From assembly GCF_001703635.1 (NCBI RefSeq), contig NZ_LQZT01000009.1, positions 1-64,000 on the forward strand: a DNA stretch of 64,000 nt, read 5' to 3'. Made by a program: the position numbers and the translations under genes. The notes under the pieces were generated by a model that searched no databases, had not been told where the DNA came from, and saw only the letters and a program-made list of their open reading frames with translations. Below, piece by piece: positions 18,512 through 26,311 of this stretch (position 1 is its first letter; the number at the start of each line of letters is the position of its first letter). The DNA is from Parahoeflea olei (lineage in GTDB: Bacteria; Pseudomonadota; Alphaproteobacteria; Rhizobiales; Rhizobiaceae).

Positions 18512-19331
18512 CGTGTTTCTGTCCTTCGATGATCCGGTCGGGCCGGGTGAAAATGTCAAAATCCGCGCCGCGGGCAATGCCGATGAGCGTCAGGCCTGCC
18601 TGTTCGGCCGTGCGCACCGCGAGCGCCGTCGGCGCCGAGACCGAGACGAGCACGCCCGCGCCGGCGATCGCCGCCTTCTGCACCATGTCGACCGAGATGC
18701 GGCTGGTGAGCACGACGACGCCCTCGGCCGCATCGAGGCGCGCGCGCGCCATGGCGCCGATCAGCTTGTCGAGCGCATTGTGGCGGCCGACATCCTCGCG
18801 CACCAGCGCCATGCCCCTGCCCGGCCGGTAGAAGCCGGCGGCGTGCACCGCCCCCGTTTCCGCCCGCAGCACCTGATGCAGGGTGAGCGATTGCACCGCG
18901 TCGTGCACTTCGTCGGGGGCGAGCGTCAGCGCCACGTCCCGCCGCTGCGGCAGCGCGCGCAGCGCTTCCTCGATCGATTCGATGCCGCACAAGCCGCAGC
19001 CCACGGGGCCGGCCATCTTGCGCCGGCGCGCGGAAAACCGGGTCTGAAGCGCGGGATCGAGCTGGATCTGCACGTCAAAGCCTTGTTCCGCCTCGACGAT
19101 GTCGAGCGACATGACGTCCGTCGGCCTGTGCGCGATCGCCTCGGAGAGCGCAAAACCGATGCCGAAATCCTCGAGATCATTGGGCGTCGCCATCATCACC
19201 GCCTGGGTCGTGCCGCCGAAGCTGAGCGCCACCGGAACCTCTTCGGGCAGCGCCCGCATGCCCGGCGTGGCAATGCCGCCGCGGACCGCGATCCGCGATA
19301 TCGTGGCCTTGCTGGCTGCGGCCTCCACCAT
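18501..19331 (-). CDS. fdhD: Formate dehydrogenase accessory sulfurtransferase FdhD (FdsC)
   Basis: FdhD passes sulfur from a cysteine desulfurase to the bis-MGD molybdenum cofactor, which is essential for formate dehydrogenase activity. The 276-residue protein has the mobile Cys loop VGCGLCGIES and the cofactor-binding AREDVGRHNALDKLIG-like segment (LVREDVGRHNALDKLIG). ATG 19331 is the chosen start; upstream residues in frame are Arg-rich and not conserved in type. It begins 34 bases after fdsA and overlaps fdsD. Confidence 0.93.
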   Translation of the reverse strand: MVEAAASKATISRIAVRGGIATPGMRALPEEVPVALSFGGTTQAVMMATPNDLEDFGIGFALSEAIAHRPTDVMSLDIVEAEQGFDVQIQLDPALQTRFSARRRKMAGPVGCGLCGIESIEEALRALPQRRDVALTLAPDEVHDAVQSLTLHQVLRAETGAVHAAGFYRPGRGMALVREDVGRHNALDKLIGAMARARLDAAEGVVVLTSRISVDMVQKAAIAGAGVLVSVSAPTALAVRTAEQAGLTLIGIARGADFDIFTRPDRIIEGQKHDVA

Positions 19332-19365
19332 GCTCGCTCCTCCTCTCGCGCCGGCGACGCGCCGG

Positions 19366-22251
19366 CTATTCGGCAGGCTCCAGCGCCTCTTCGGCCGCAA
19401 TCCGGCGCGATTGCGCCGCCTGGGCCTCATATTCCTCCTGCCAGACCGTCGGCCCGTTCGAGGGGCTGACCTGCACCGCCGTCACCTTGTATTCCGGGCA
19501 GTTGGTGGCCCAGTCGGTGAAATCGGTGGTGATTACATTGGCCTGCGTGCCGGGATGGTGGAACGTGGTGTAGACCACGCCCGGCGCCACCCGTTCGGTG
19601 ATCTTGGCGCGAAGCGCGGTCTCGCCCGAGCGGCTCGCGAGCTTGACCAGATCGCCATCGCGGATGCCGCGCTGCTCGGCGTCGTGCGGATGAATTTCCA
19701 GAAGATCCTCGGCATGCCAGGCGACGTTTTCGGTGCGCCGCGTCTGCGCGCCGACATTGTACTGGCTCAGAATCCGGCCGGTCGTGAGCAGCAGCGGGAA
19801 GCGCGGGCCGGTGCGTTCATCGGTCGCCACATATTCGGTGCGGATGAACTTGCCCCTGCCGCGCACGAAACCGTCGAGATGCATCACCGGCGTGCCCTCG
19901 GGCCGCGCCTCGTTGCAGGGCCACTGCACCGAGCCCTTTTCTTCCAAAAGCTTGTAGCTGACGCTGGCGAAGCTCGGCGTGGTCAGCGCGATCTCGTCCA
20001 TGATCTGGGACGGATGGTCGTAGGACCACCCAAGCCCCATGGCCTGGGCCAGCTTGAGCGTGACTTCCCAGTCCGAAAGCCCGTTCTTCGGCGTCATCAC
20101 CTTGCGCACCCGGTTGATGCGGCGCTCGGCATTGGTGAAGGTGCCGTCCTTTTCGAGGAAGGTCGAGCCGGGCAGGAACACATGGGCGCAATTGGCGGTC
20201 TCGTTCAGGAACAGGTCGTGCACCACCACGCATTCCATCGCTTCGAGCCCGGCCTTCACATGCTTGGTGTCGGGATCGGACTGCAAAATGTCCTCGCCCT
20301 GGATGTAGATGCCGCGGAAGCTGCCATCGACGGCGGCGTCGAGCATGTTGGGGATCCGCAAGCCCGGTTCCGGGTTCAGTTCCACGCCCCACAGTTTCTC
20401 GAACACGTCGCGCACGTCCGAGCCGGAAATATGCCGGTAGCCCGGCAGCTCGTGCGGGAACGAGCCCATGTCGCAGGCGCCCTGCACGTTGTTCTGGCCG
20501 CGCAGCGGGTTCACGCCGACCCCGGGCCGACCGATATTGCCGGTCGCCATCGCCAGATTGGCGATCGCCATCACCGTGGTCGAGCCCTGGCTGTGCTCGG
20601 TCACGCCAAGGCCGTAATAGATCGCGCCGTTGCCGCCGCGGGCATAAAGCCGGGCGGCGCCGCGCAGTTCGGAGGCCGGCACGCCGGTGAAGGCTTCGGT
20701 GGCTTCCGGCGAATTGGCGGGATCGGCCACGAAACTCGCCCAGTCTTCGAATTCCGACCAGTCGCAGCGTTCGCGGATGAAGGCCTCGTCGAACAGGTCT
20801 TCGGTCACGATCACATGGGCAAGCGCGGTCAGCACCGCGACATTGGTGCCGGGCTTGAGCGGAAGATGATGGCTCGCCTCGATATGGGCCGAGCGCACCA
20901 GATCGATGCGGCGCGGATCGATGACGATCAGCTTCGCGCCCTGCCTGAGCCGCTTCTTGAGCCGCGAGGCGAACACCGGATGGCCGTCGGTCGGGTTGGC
21001 GCCGATCAGGATCACCACATCGGTGTGCTCGACGGAATCGAAATCCTGCGTGCCCGCCGAGGTGCCGAAGGCCTTGCCGAGCCCGTAGCCGGTCGGCGAA
21101 TGGCAGACGCGGGCGCAGGTGTCGACATTGTTGTTGCCGAAACCGGCGCGCACCAGCTTCTGCACCAGGAAGGTTTCCTCATTGGTGCAGCGCGAGGAGG
21201 TGATGCCGCCGATCGCGCCCTTGCCATACTGGAACTGGAGGCGCCGGAATTCCTTGGCAACATGGGCGAAAGCCTCGTCCCAGCCGACTTCGCGCCAGGG
21301 ATCGGTGATCTTCTCGCGCACCATCGGATTCAAGATGCGGTCCTTGTGGGTGGCGTAGCCCCAGGCGAAACGCCCCTTGACGCAGGAATGGCCGCGATTG
21401 GCCTTGCCATCCTTCCACGGCACCATGCGGACGACTTCTTGCCCGCGCATTTCCGCCTTGAACGAGCAGCCGACGCCGCAATAGGCGCAGGTCGTGACCA
21501 CCGAATGTTCGGGCTGGCCGATCTCGATCACGGATTTCTCGGTGAGCGTCGCCGTCGGGCAGGCCTGCACGCAGGCGCCGCAGGAGACGCATTCGGAGGC
21601 AAGGAAACTCTCGTGCATGCCGGGCGAGACGCGGCTGTCAAACCCCCTGCCCTCGATGGTCAGCGCAAACGTGCCCTGCACCTCTTCGCAGGCGCGCACG
21701 CAGCGCGAGCAGACGATGCATTTGGACGGATCATAGGTGAAATAGGGGTTCGATTCGTCCTTGGGCAGGTAGCGCGGATTGGCTTCGCCGTTTTGCCGCG
21801 CCTTCACATGGTTGTCGCCGTCCTGGCCGTAACGCACCTCGCGCAGGCCGACCGCGCCCGCCATGTCCTGGAGTTCGCAGTCGCCATTGGCCGCACAGGT
21901 CAGGCAGTCGAGCGGATGGTCGGAAATATAGAGTTCCATCACCCCGCGGCGAATGTCCTTGAGCCGCCCGGTCTGGGTGTGCACCACCATGCCCTCGGCA
22001 ACCGGCGTGGTGCAGGACGAGGGCGTGCCGTTGCGCCCCTCGATCTCGACGAGGCAGAGCCGGCAGGAGCCGAAGGCATCGACCATGTCGGTGGCGCAGA
22101 GCTTTGGGATGGCGATGCCCGCTTCCATCGAGGCGCGCATGATCGAGGTGCCCTCGGGCACTTCCACGCTCGCGCCGTCGATCACCAGCCGGACGGTCTT
22201 CTCCGATGCCGAGGCAGGGGTGCCATAGTCGATTTCCTGGATCAGGGGCAT
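19366..22251 (-). CDS. fdsA: NAD-dependent formate dehydrogenase, alpha (molybdenum) subunit
   Basis: The catalytic subunit oxidises formate to CO2. Domains in order over 961 residues: N-terminal [2Fe-2S] plant-type domain (CATDMVDAFGSCRLC), His/Cys [4Fe-4S] (HPLDCLTCAANGDCELQD), two ferredoxin-type clusters (CIVCSRCVRACEE and CVSCGACVQACPTA), the [4Fe-4S] of the Mo domain (CAYCGVGCSF), then the bis-MGD oxidoreductase and a C-terminal cofactor-binding domain. The active-site residue is Cys in RVCHSPTGYGLG, not selenocysteine. ATG 22251 is preferred; upstream in-frame residues are a shadow reading. It receives electrons at Mo and passes them to FdsB/FdsG. Confidence 0.96.
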   Translation of the reverse strand: MPLIQEIDYGTPASASEKTVRLVIDGASVEVPEGTSIMRASMEAGIAIPKLCATDMVDAFGSCRLCLVEIEGRNGTPSSCTTPVAEGMVVHTQTGRLKDIRRGVMELYISDHPLDCLTCAANGDCELQDMAGAVGLREVRYGQDGDNHVKARQNGEANPRYLPKDESNPYFTYDPSKCIVCSRCVRACEEVQGTFALTIEGRGFDSRVSPGMHESFLASECVSCGACVQACPTATLTEKSVIEIGQPEHSVVTTCAYCGVGCSFKAEMRGQEVVRMVPWKDGKANRGHSCVKGRFAWGYATHKDRILNPMVREKITDPWREVGWDEAFAHVAKEFRRLQFQYGKGAIGGITSSRCTNEETFLVQKLVRAGFGNNNVDTCARVCHSPTGYGLGKAFGTSAGTQDFDSVEHTDVVILIGANPTDGHPVFASRLKKRLRQGAKLIVIDPRRIDLVRSAHIEASHHLPLKPGTNVAVLTALAHVIVTEDLFDEAFIRERCDWSEFEDWASFVADPANSPEATEAFTGVPASELRGAARLYARGGNGAIYYGLGVTEHSQGSTTVMAIANLAMATGNIGRPGVGVNPLRGQNNVQGACDMGSFPHELPGYRHISGSDVRDVFEKLWGVELNPEPGLRIPNMLDAAVDGSFRGIYIQGEDILQSDPDTKHVKAGLEAMECVVVHDLFLNETANCAHVFLPGSTFLEKDGTFTNAERRINRVRKVMTPKNGLSDWEVTLKLAQAMGLGWSYDHPSQIMDEIALTTPSFASVSYKLLEEKGSVQWPCNEARPEGTPVMHLDGFVRGRGKFIRTEYVATDERTGPRFPLLLTTGRILSQYNVGAQTRRTENVAWHAEDLLEIHPHDAEQRGIRDGDLVKLASRSGETALRAKITERVAPGVVYTTFHHPGTQANVITTDFTDWATNCPEYKVTAVQVSPSNGPTVWQEEYEAQAAQSRRIAAEEALEPAE

Positions 22252-22339
22252 GTCTGGTCTCCGGATGTCGCGTGGGGCATTGCGCAGCCCGCCCGCTTGG
22301 CGATCGCTGCGTCTGTCGTGGGCATTCCGGCGGCCGCAG

Positions 22340-23896
22340 TCATTCCGCGGCCTCCGCGGCCGGCGCCGGCGCAAAATCCTCGGGGAAATGCGTGAGCGCG
22401 CTCATCACCGGATAAGGCGTGAAGCCGCCAAGCGCGCAGAGCGAGCCGAATTTCATGGTGTTGCACAGATCGGCCACGAGATCCTTCTGCCTCTCGGGCT
22501 CAACGCCCGCGGCAATGCGGTCGATCACCTCGACGCCGCGGGTCGAGCCGATGCGGCAGGGCGTGCACTTGCCGCAGCTTTCGAGCGCGCAGAATTCAAA
22601 GGCGAAGCGGGCCTGCTTGAGCATGTCGGCGGTGTCGTCGAAGACGACGATCCCGGCATGGCCGATCAGCCCGCCCTTGGCCGTAAACGCCTCGTAGTCG
22701 AACGGGGTATCGAACATCGAGCGCGGGAAATAGGCGCCAAGCGGGCCGCCGACCTGCACCGCCTTGACCGGACGTCCGGTCAGGGTGCCGCCGCCGATCT
22801 CGTCGACCAGTTCGCCGAGCGTCATGCCGAAACCGGCTTCGAACAGCCCGCCATATTTCACGTTGCCGGCAATCTGCACCGGGATCGTGCCGCGCGACCG
22901 GCCCATGCCGAAATCGCGGTAGTAGTCCGCGCCCTTATCGAGCACGATCGGCACCGAGGCGAGCGTGATCAGGTTGTTGACCGCCGTCGGCCGGCCCAGA
23001 AATCCCTTGTGGGCGGGCAGCGGCGGCTTGGCGCGGACGATGCCGCGCCGGCCTTCGAGGCTTTCAAGCAGCGCGGTCTCCTCGCCGCAGACGTAGGCGC
23101 CCGCGCCCACGCGGATCTCCATGTCGAAGGCATGGCCTGAGCCCAGAACCGAGGCGCCGAGAATGCCCTGCTCCCGCGCGATCTCGATGGCGCGGCGCAT
23201 CACCAGGTTGGCGTGCGGATATTCGGACCGCGAATAGATATAGCCCTTGGTGGCGCCCACCGCAATGCCGGCGATCGCCATGCCCTCGACCAGCACGAAG
23301 GGGTCGCCCTCCATGATCATGCGGTCGGAGAAGGTGCCGGAATCGCCCTCGTCGGCGTTGCAGACGATGTATTTCTGGTCCGCTTCCGCTTCGAGCACCG
23401 TCTTCCACTTGATGCCGGTGGGAAAGCCCGCGCCGCCGCGCCCGCGCAGGCCCGATTGCGTGACCTGCGCGACGATATCCGCCGGTGCGGTGGCGACCGC
23501 CTTCTCAAGCCCCGCCAGCCCGCCATGGCGGCGATAGTCGTCAATCGACAGCGGATCGATCACGCCGCAGCGGGCGAAGGTAAGCCGGGTCTGGCGCTTG
23601 AGATAGGCGATCTCCTCGGTGAGGCCGTGGCAGAGCCGGTGCGCGCCGCCGTCGTGCAGACCCGCGTCGAGCAGGCTTTCGACATCGGAGGCCTTGACCG
23701 GACCGTAGGCGACCCTGCCCCTTTCCGTCTCGACCTCGACCAGCGGTTCGAGCCAGTAGAGCCCGCGCGACCCGTTGCGGACGATCTCGACATCGAGCCC
23801 GCGCGCTGCAATCGCATCGGCAAAGGCCGCGGCGACCTTGTCGGCGCCCACGGCAATGGCCCCGGAATCGCCGGGAATGTAGAGTTTCGCGCTCAT
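22340..23896 (-). CDS. fdsB: NAD-dependent formate dehydrogenase, beta (NADH/FMN) subunit
   Basis: A NuoF-like diaphorase subunit that reduces NAD+ with electrons from FdsA. The 518-residue protein has a ~120-residue thioredoxin-like N-terminus, then the Gly-rich FMN/NADH motif LRGRGGAGFPTGIKW, the motif NADEGDSGTFSDR, and the [4Fe-4S] site ESCGKCTPCRIG near the C-terminus. The ATG overlaps the fdsG stop by 4 bases, indicating coupled translation. The frame continues upstream antisense-like but is not conserved. Confidence 0.95.
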   Translation of the reverse strand: MSAKLYIPGDSGAIAVGADKVAAAFADAIAARGLDVEIVRNGSRGLYWLEPLVEVETERGRVAYGPVKASDVESLLDAGLHDGGAHRLCHGLTEEIAYLKRQTRLTFARCGVIDPLSIDDYRRHGGLAGLEKAVATAPADIVAQVTQSGLRGRGGAGFPTGIKWKTVLEAEADQKYIVCNADEGDSGTFSDRMIMEGDPFVLVEGMAIAGIAVGATKGYIYSRSEYPHANLVMRRAIEIAREQGILGASVLGSGHAFDMEIRVGAGAYVCGEETALLESLEGRRGIVRAKPPLPAHKGFLGRPTAVNNLITLASVPIVLDKGADYYRDFGMGRSRGTIPVQIAGNVKYGGLFEAGFGMTLGELVDEIGGGTLTGRPVKAVQVGGPLGAYFPRSMFDTPFDYEAFTAKGGLIGHAGIVVFDDTADMLKQARFAFEFCALESCGKCTPCRIGSTRGVEVIDRIAAGVEPERQKDLVADLCNTMKFGSLCALGGFTPYPVMSALTHFPEDFAPAPAAEAAE

Positions 23897-24372
23897 GCCC
23901 GCACCGCCCTGGCAAGGTCGGCGACGGTCTCCTGGTCGATCCGGCCGATCAACTCGCCATCGAGCATGGCGGCGGGTGCGGTCGCGCACAGGCCGAGACA
24001 GTAGATCGGTTCGACCGTGACTGCGCCGTCGGCGCTGGTCTCGTGCCAATCGAGCCCGAGCAGGCCGAGAAGCCGGTCGGCCAGCGCGTCGCCGCCCATC
24101 GACTGGCAGGCTTCGGACCGGCACAGCCGGATCACATGCCGCCCCGCCGGCGCCTCGCGGAAATCATGATAGAAACTGACCACGCCGTGCACTTCGGCCC
24201 GCGACAGGTTGAGCTCCTGCGCGATGACCGGAAGCGAGGCCTGAGGCACATGGCCAAATTCGCTCTGGATGTCGTGCAGGATCGGCAGCAGCGGGCCTTC
24301 GAGCGGCTTCAGCCGGGCAACGATGGCTTGCGTGCGCGACGCGATGGCTGCGTCGTCTTGTCGTCTTTCCAT
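23893..24372 (-). CDS. fdsG: NAD-dependent formate dehydrogenase, gamma subunit
   Basis: A 159-residue NuoE-like subunit carrying a [2Fe-2S] cluster. The four Cys ligands are visible as CRSEAC near the middle and CLGLCATAP toward the end, with the preceding EVHGVVSFYHDF segment typical of the family. It is the first gene of the fds operon, and its stop overlaps fdsB by 4 bases. GGAGGAGCT lies just before the ATG as a strong ribosome binding site. Confidence 0.95.
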   Translation of the reverse strand: MERRQDDAAIASRTQAIVARLKPLEGPLLPILHDIQSEFGHVPQASLPVIAQELNLSRAEVHGVVSFYHDFREAPAGRHVIRLCRSEACQSMGGDALADRLLGLLGLDWHETSADGAVTVEPIYCLGLCATAPAAMLDGELIGRIDQETVADLARAVRA

Positions 24373-24451
24373 GCGGAGCTCCTCCCGCCTATGTCAGATA
24401 AGACACTAGCCCGCCATTGGCGCCCGTGATCAAGGCCGGATTTCCGTGGTG

Positions 24452-24470
24452 CGATAGAAAAAATCTATCG
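24452..24470. promoter_or_regulatory. Candidate LysR box (ATAG-N7-CTAT) upstream of fdsG
   Basis: CGATAGA-AAAAA-TCTATCG is a perfect 7-bp dyad 80 bases before the fdsG start. Its core ATAG-N7-CTAT has the T-N11-A geometry of LysR-type binding sites. It overlaps the stop codon (TAG at 24465-24467) of the upstream LysR gene, which is the obvious candidate to bind it. Function inferred. Confidence 0.5.
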
Positions 24471-25361
24471 CTGCGCGAGCGTCTTGGCATAGACGCGCGC
24501 TTCGTGCAGCAGCGCCGAGACCACAGGCGTATGCGGTTCGCGTGGTGCGGCAACCATTCCGACGATATGCGAGGCATCGGGTGCCACGATGGGAATGGCG
24601 CGCAGGTCGCCCGCAAGCCCGGGCGTGCCGGCGAGATTGCCGGGCATGATCGAGGCCCATTTGCCCGTGCGCACATGGGAAAACAGCACCACCATCGAGT
24701 TCGATTCGAGCGTCGGCCTGGCATTCGCCCCGGCATCGCGCAGATGCTGGTCGATGATCCGGCGGTTCTGCATGTTCGGCGTCAGCAGGCACAGCGGCAG
24801 CGACGCGACCTCCGCCCAGGTCACCGTCTCCTTGTCGGCCATCGGCTGGCCCGGCGAGGTGATCAGCTGGTAGCGTTCGGCATAGAGCGGCACACTGGCG
24901 ACCCGGCCCGTGGGTTCGTTCTCGAGATAGGTGATGCCGGCGTCGATCTCGAAATTCTCGAGCTTGGAGAGCACTTCGTAGCTGGTGCAGGACAGGATCG
25001 ACAGCGTGACATCCGGATGCTTTGCGGCAAAACCGGTGGTCAGCTCCGTCATCATCGACAGCGCCGTCGGCACCACGGCAAGACGCACATTGCCCGACAG
25101 GCCCCGGCGCGCCGCCTTCATTTCCTCGCGCATGGTGCGCGCGTCACCGACGATGCGGCGCGCCCATTCCAGCACGCGCTGCCCCTCCGGCGTCAGCCCC
25201 TGGAAGCGCGACCCGCGCTGCACCAGCACGACGCCCAACTGCTCCTCGAGCTGCTTGAGCGAAGCCGACAGCGTCGGCTGCGTCACCCCGCAAATATCCG
25301 CGGCCCGGCCGAAATGCCGTTCCCGCGCGAGCACAATGAAGAATTCGAGCTTGTCGATCAT
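24465..25361 (-). CDS. LysR-family regulator, probable activator of the formate dehydrogenase operon
   Basis: A 298-residue protein. The HTH covers the N-terminus (MIDKLEFFIVLARERHFGRA, then QPTLSASLKQLEEQLGVVLV), and the effector domain follows. ATG 25361 aligns with the normal LysR start; upstream in-frame codons to 25427 do not. It lies directly before fdsG on the same strand with 92 bases between, as LysR genes often do beside fds clusters, and a LysR-type box spans its own stop codon. Control by formate or another C1 signal is an inference. Confidence 0.88.
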   Translation of the reverse strand: MIDKLEFFIVLARERHFGRAADICGVTQPTLSASLKQLEEQLGVVLVQRGSRFQGLTPEGQRVLEWARRIVGDARTMREEMKAARRGLSGNVRLAVVPTALSMMTELTTGFAAKHPDVTLSILSCTSYEVLSKLENFEIDAGITYLENEPTGRVASVPLYAERYQLITSPGQPMADKETVTWAEVASLPLCLLTPNMQNRRIIDQHLRDAGANARPTLESNSMVVLFSHVRTGKWASIMPGNLAGTPGLAGDLRAIPIVAPDASHIVGMVAAPREPHTPVVSALLHEARVYAKTLAQR

Positions 25362-25453
25362 GGCGGGCAAACTCGCATGTTCGCCCCGCGGCGCGCAAGC
25401 AGCGCGCGCGACATCCCGCCGTCGCATCCCGGGACGATGATCCCGGTTTCAGA

Positions 25454-25789
25454 TCAGGCTGCGGCGCGGTCCCCGTCCTCGGTGCCGGGCGCCAGCGTGA
25501 CTTCCAGCCCGTCGAGTTCCTCGCTCATCAGAATCTGGCAGGACAGCCGCGACGTGTCGCGCACGTCGAAGGCCTGGTCGAGCATGTCCTCTTCCTCCGC
25601 CCCGATCGGGTGCAGCTTGGCGGCCCATTCCGGCGCGACATGGACATGGCAGGTGGCGCAGGCGCAGGCGCCGCCGCATTCGGCCTTGATGTTCAATCCC
25701 CAGTCGCGGATGACCTCCATCACCCGGAAGCCCTCGAGGGCTTCAAGCGTATGGCGTTTTCCGGACTGGTCGGTGACGTGAATATGCAT
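25454..25789 (-). CDS. [2Fe-2S] ferredoxin
   Basis: A 111-residue adrenodoxin-like ferredoxin. The cluster motif is CGGACACATCHV (Cys-X5-Cys-X2-Cys) and the fourth Cys is in SRLSCQILM. The sequence DMLDQAFDVRDTSRLSCQI is the usual segment before the last ligand. It follows cysI and DUF934 genes on the same strand, so it is a reasonable electron donor for sulfite reductase, although it might serve other redox partners. Confidence 0.88.
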   Translation of the reverse strand: MHIHVTDQSGKRHTLEALEGFRVMEVIRDWGLNIKAECGGACACATCHVHVAPEWAAKLHPIGAEEEDMLDQAFDVRDTSRLSCQILMSEELDGLEVTLAPGTEDGDRAAA

Positions 25790-25804
25790 GATGAAAAGAT
25801 CCTG

Positions 25805-26287
25805 TCAGCCGGCGGCCCGGCGCCGCCAGCTGTACCCCGGACCGGCAGCCGCCTTGTCGACCGAGGGTTGATAGTGAAGATCGATGCCCGGCAGGCGGCG
25901 GTCCCTGAGCCGTGCCACGGTCGGCGCGTGCGACACGGCGAAACTGTCGAACCCGGTTCTGAGCATCAGCGGAATCTGGTCGATCAGCACCGCTCCGACC
26001 GCACGCAGTTCCCCGCCATAGCCGACACGCTGGCGCAGAAGCGCCGCCTGCGAGAAAGCCCTGCCGTCATTGAAGGCTGGAAAGCTCAGCGCCACGATCG
26101 CGATGCGGTCGAGGATCGGCGCCAGGTCCCTGACGTCGTCGTCGGGCGCGAGCTGCACGCCGAGCGGCGTGTTGTCCAGGGCATGGTCAAGCGCCTCGGC
26201 AAGAGACACCAGCCCGGCTCCCTCCCCGTCGGCGGCGGTCCAGGGATCGTTCTCGACAATCCCGTCTTGGGTCCAGATGACAGTCAT
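25805..26287 (-). CDS. DUF934 family protein of the sulfite/sulfate reduction locus
   Basis: A 160-residue protein with AFNDGRAFSQAALLRQRVGYGGELRA split across FNDGRAFSQAALLRQR and GYGGELRAVG, followed by LIDQIPLMLRTGFDSF. This DUF934 pattern is typical beside cysI and cysH in proteobacteria and is named a putative oxidoreductase, but no activity is established. It starts 24 bases after cysI on the same strand. A cysH gene, often next to it, is not present here. Confidence 0.85.
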   Translation of the reverse strand: MTVIWTQDGIVENDPWTAADGEGAGLVSLAEALDHALDNTPLGVQLAPDDDVRDLAPILDRIAIVALSFPAFNDGRAFSQAALLRQRVGYGGELRAVGAVLIDQIPLMLRTGFDSFAVSHAPTVARLRDRRLPGIDLHYQPSVDKAAAGPGYSWRRRAAG

Positions 26288-26311
26288 TGAAGTCCTCTCC
26301 GGGGATTTGTC

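Noticed and set aside
19366-22251. Selenocysteine at the formate dehydrogenase active site
   Set aside because: The residue is encoded as an ordinary Cys codon in RVCHSPTG, and the frame has no internal TGA.
19099-22395. A 1098-codon open frame on the plus strand
   Set aside because: It is antisense to fdsA, which has complete cluster and Mo-cofactor motifs. Long antisense frames are expected in GC-rich DNA.
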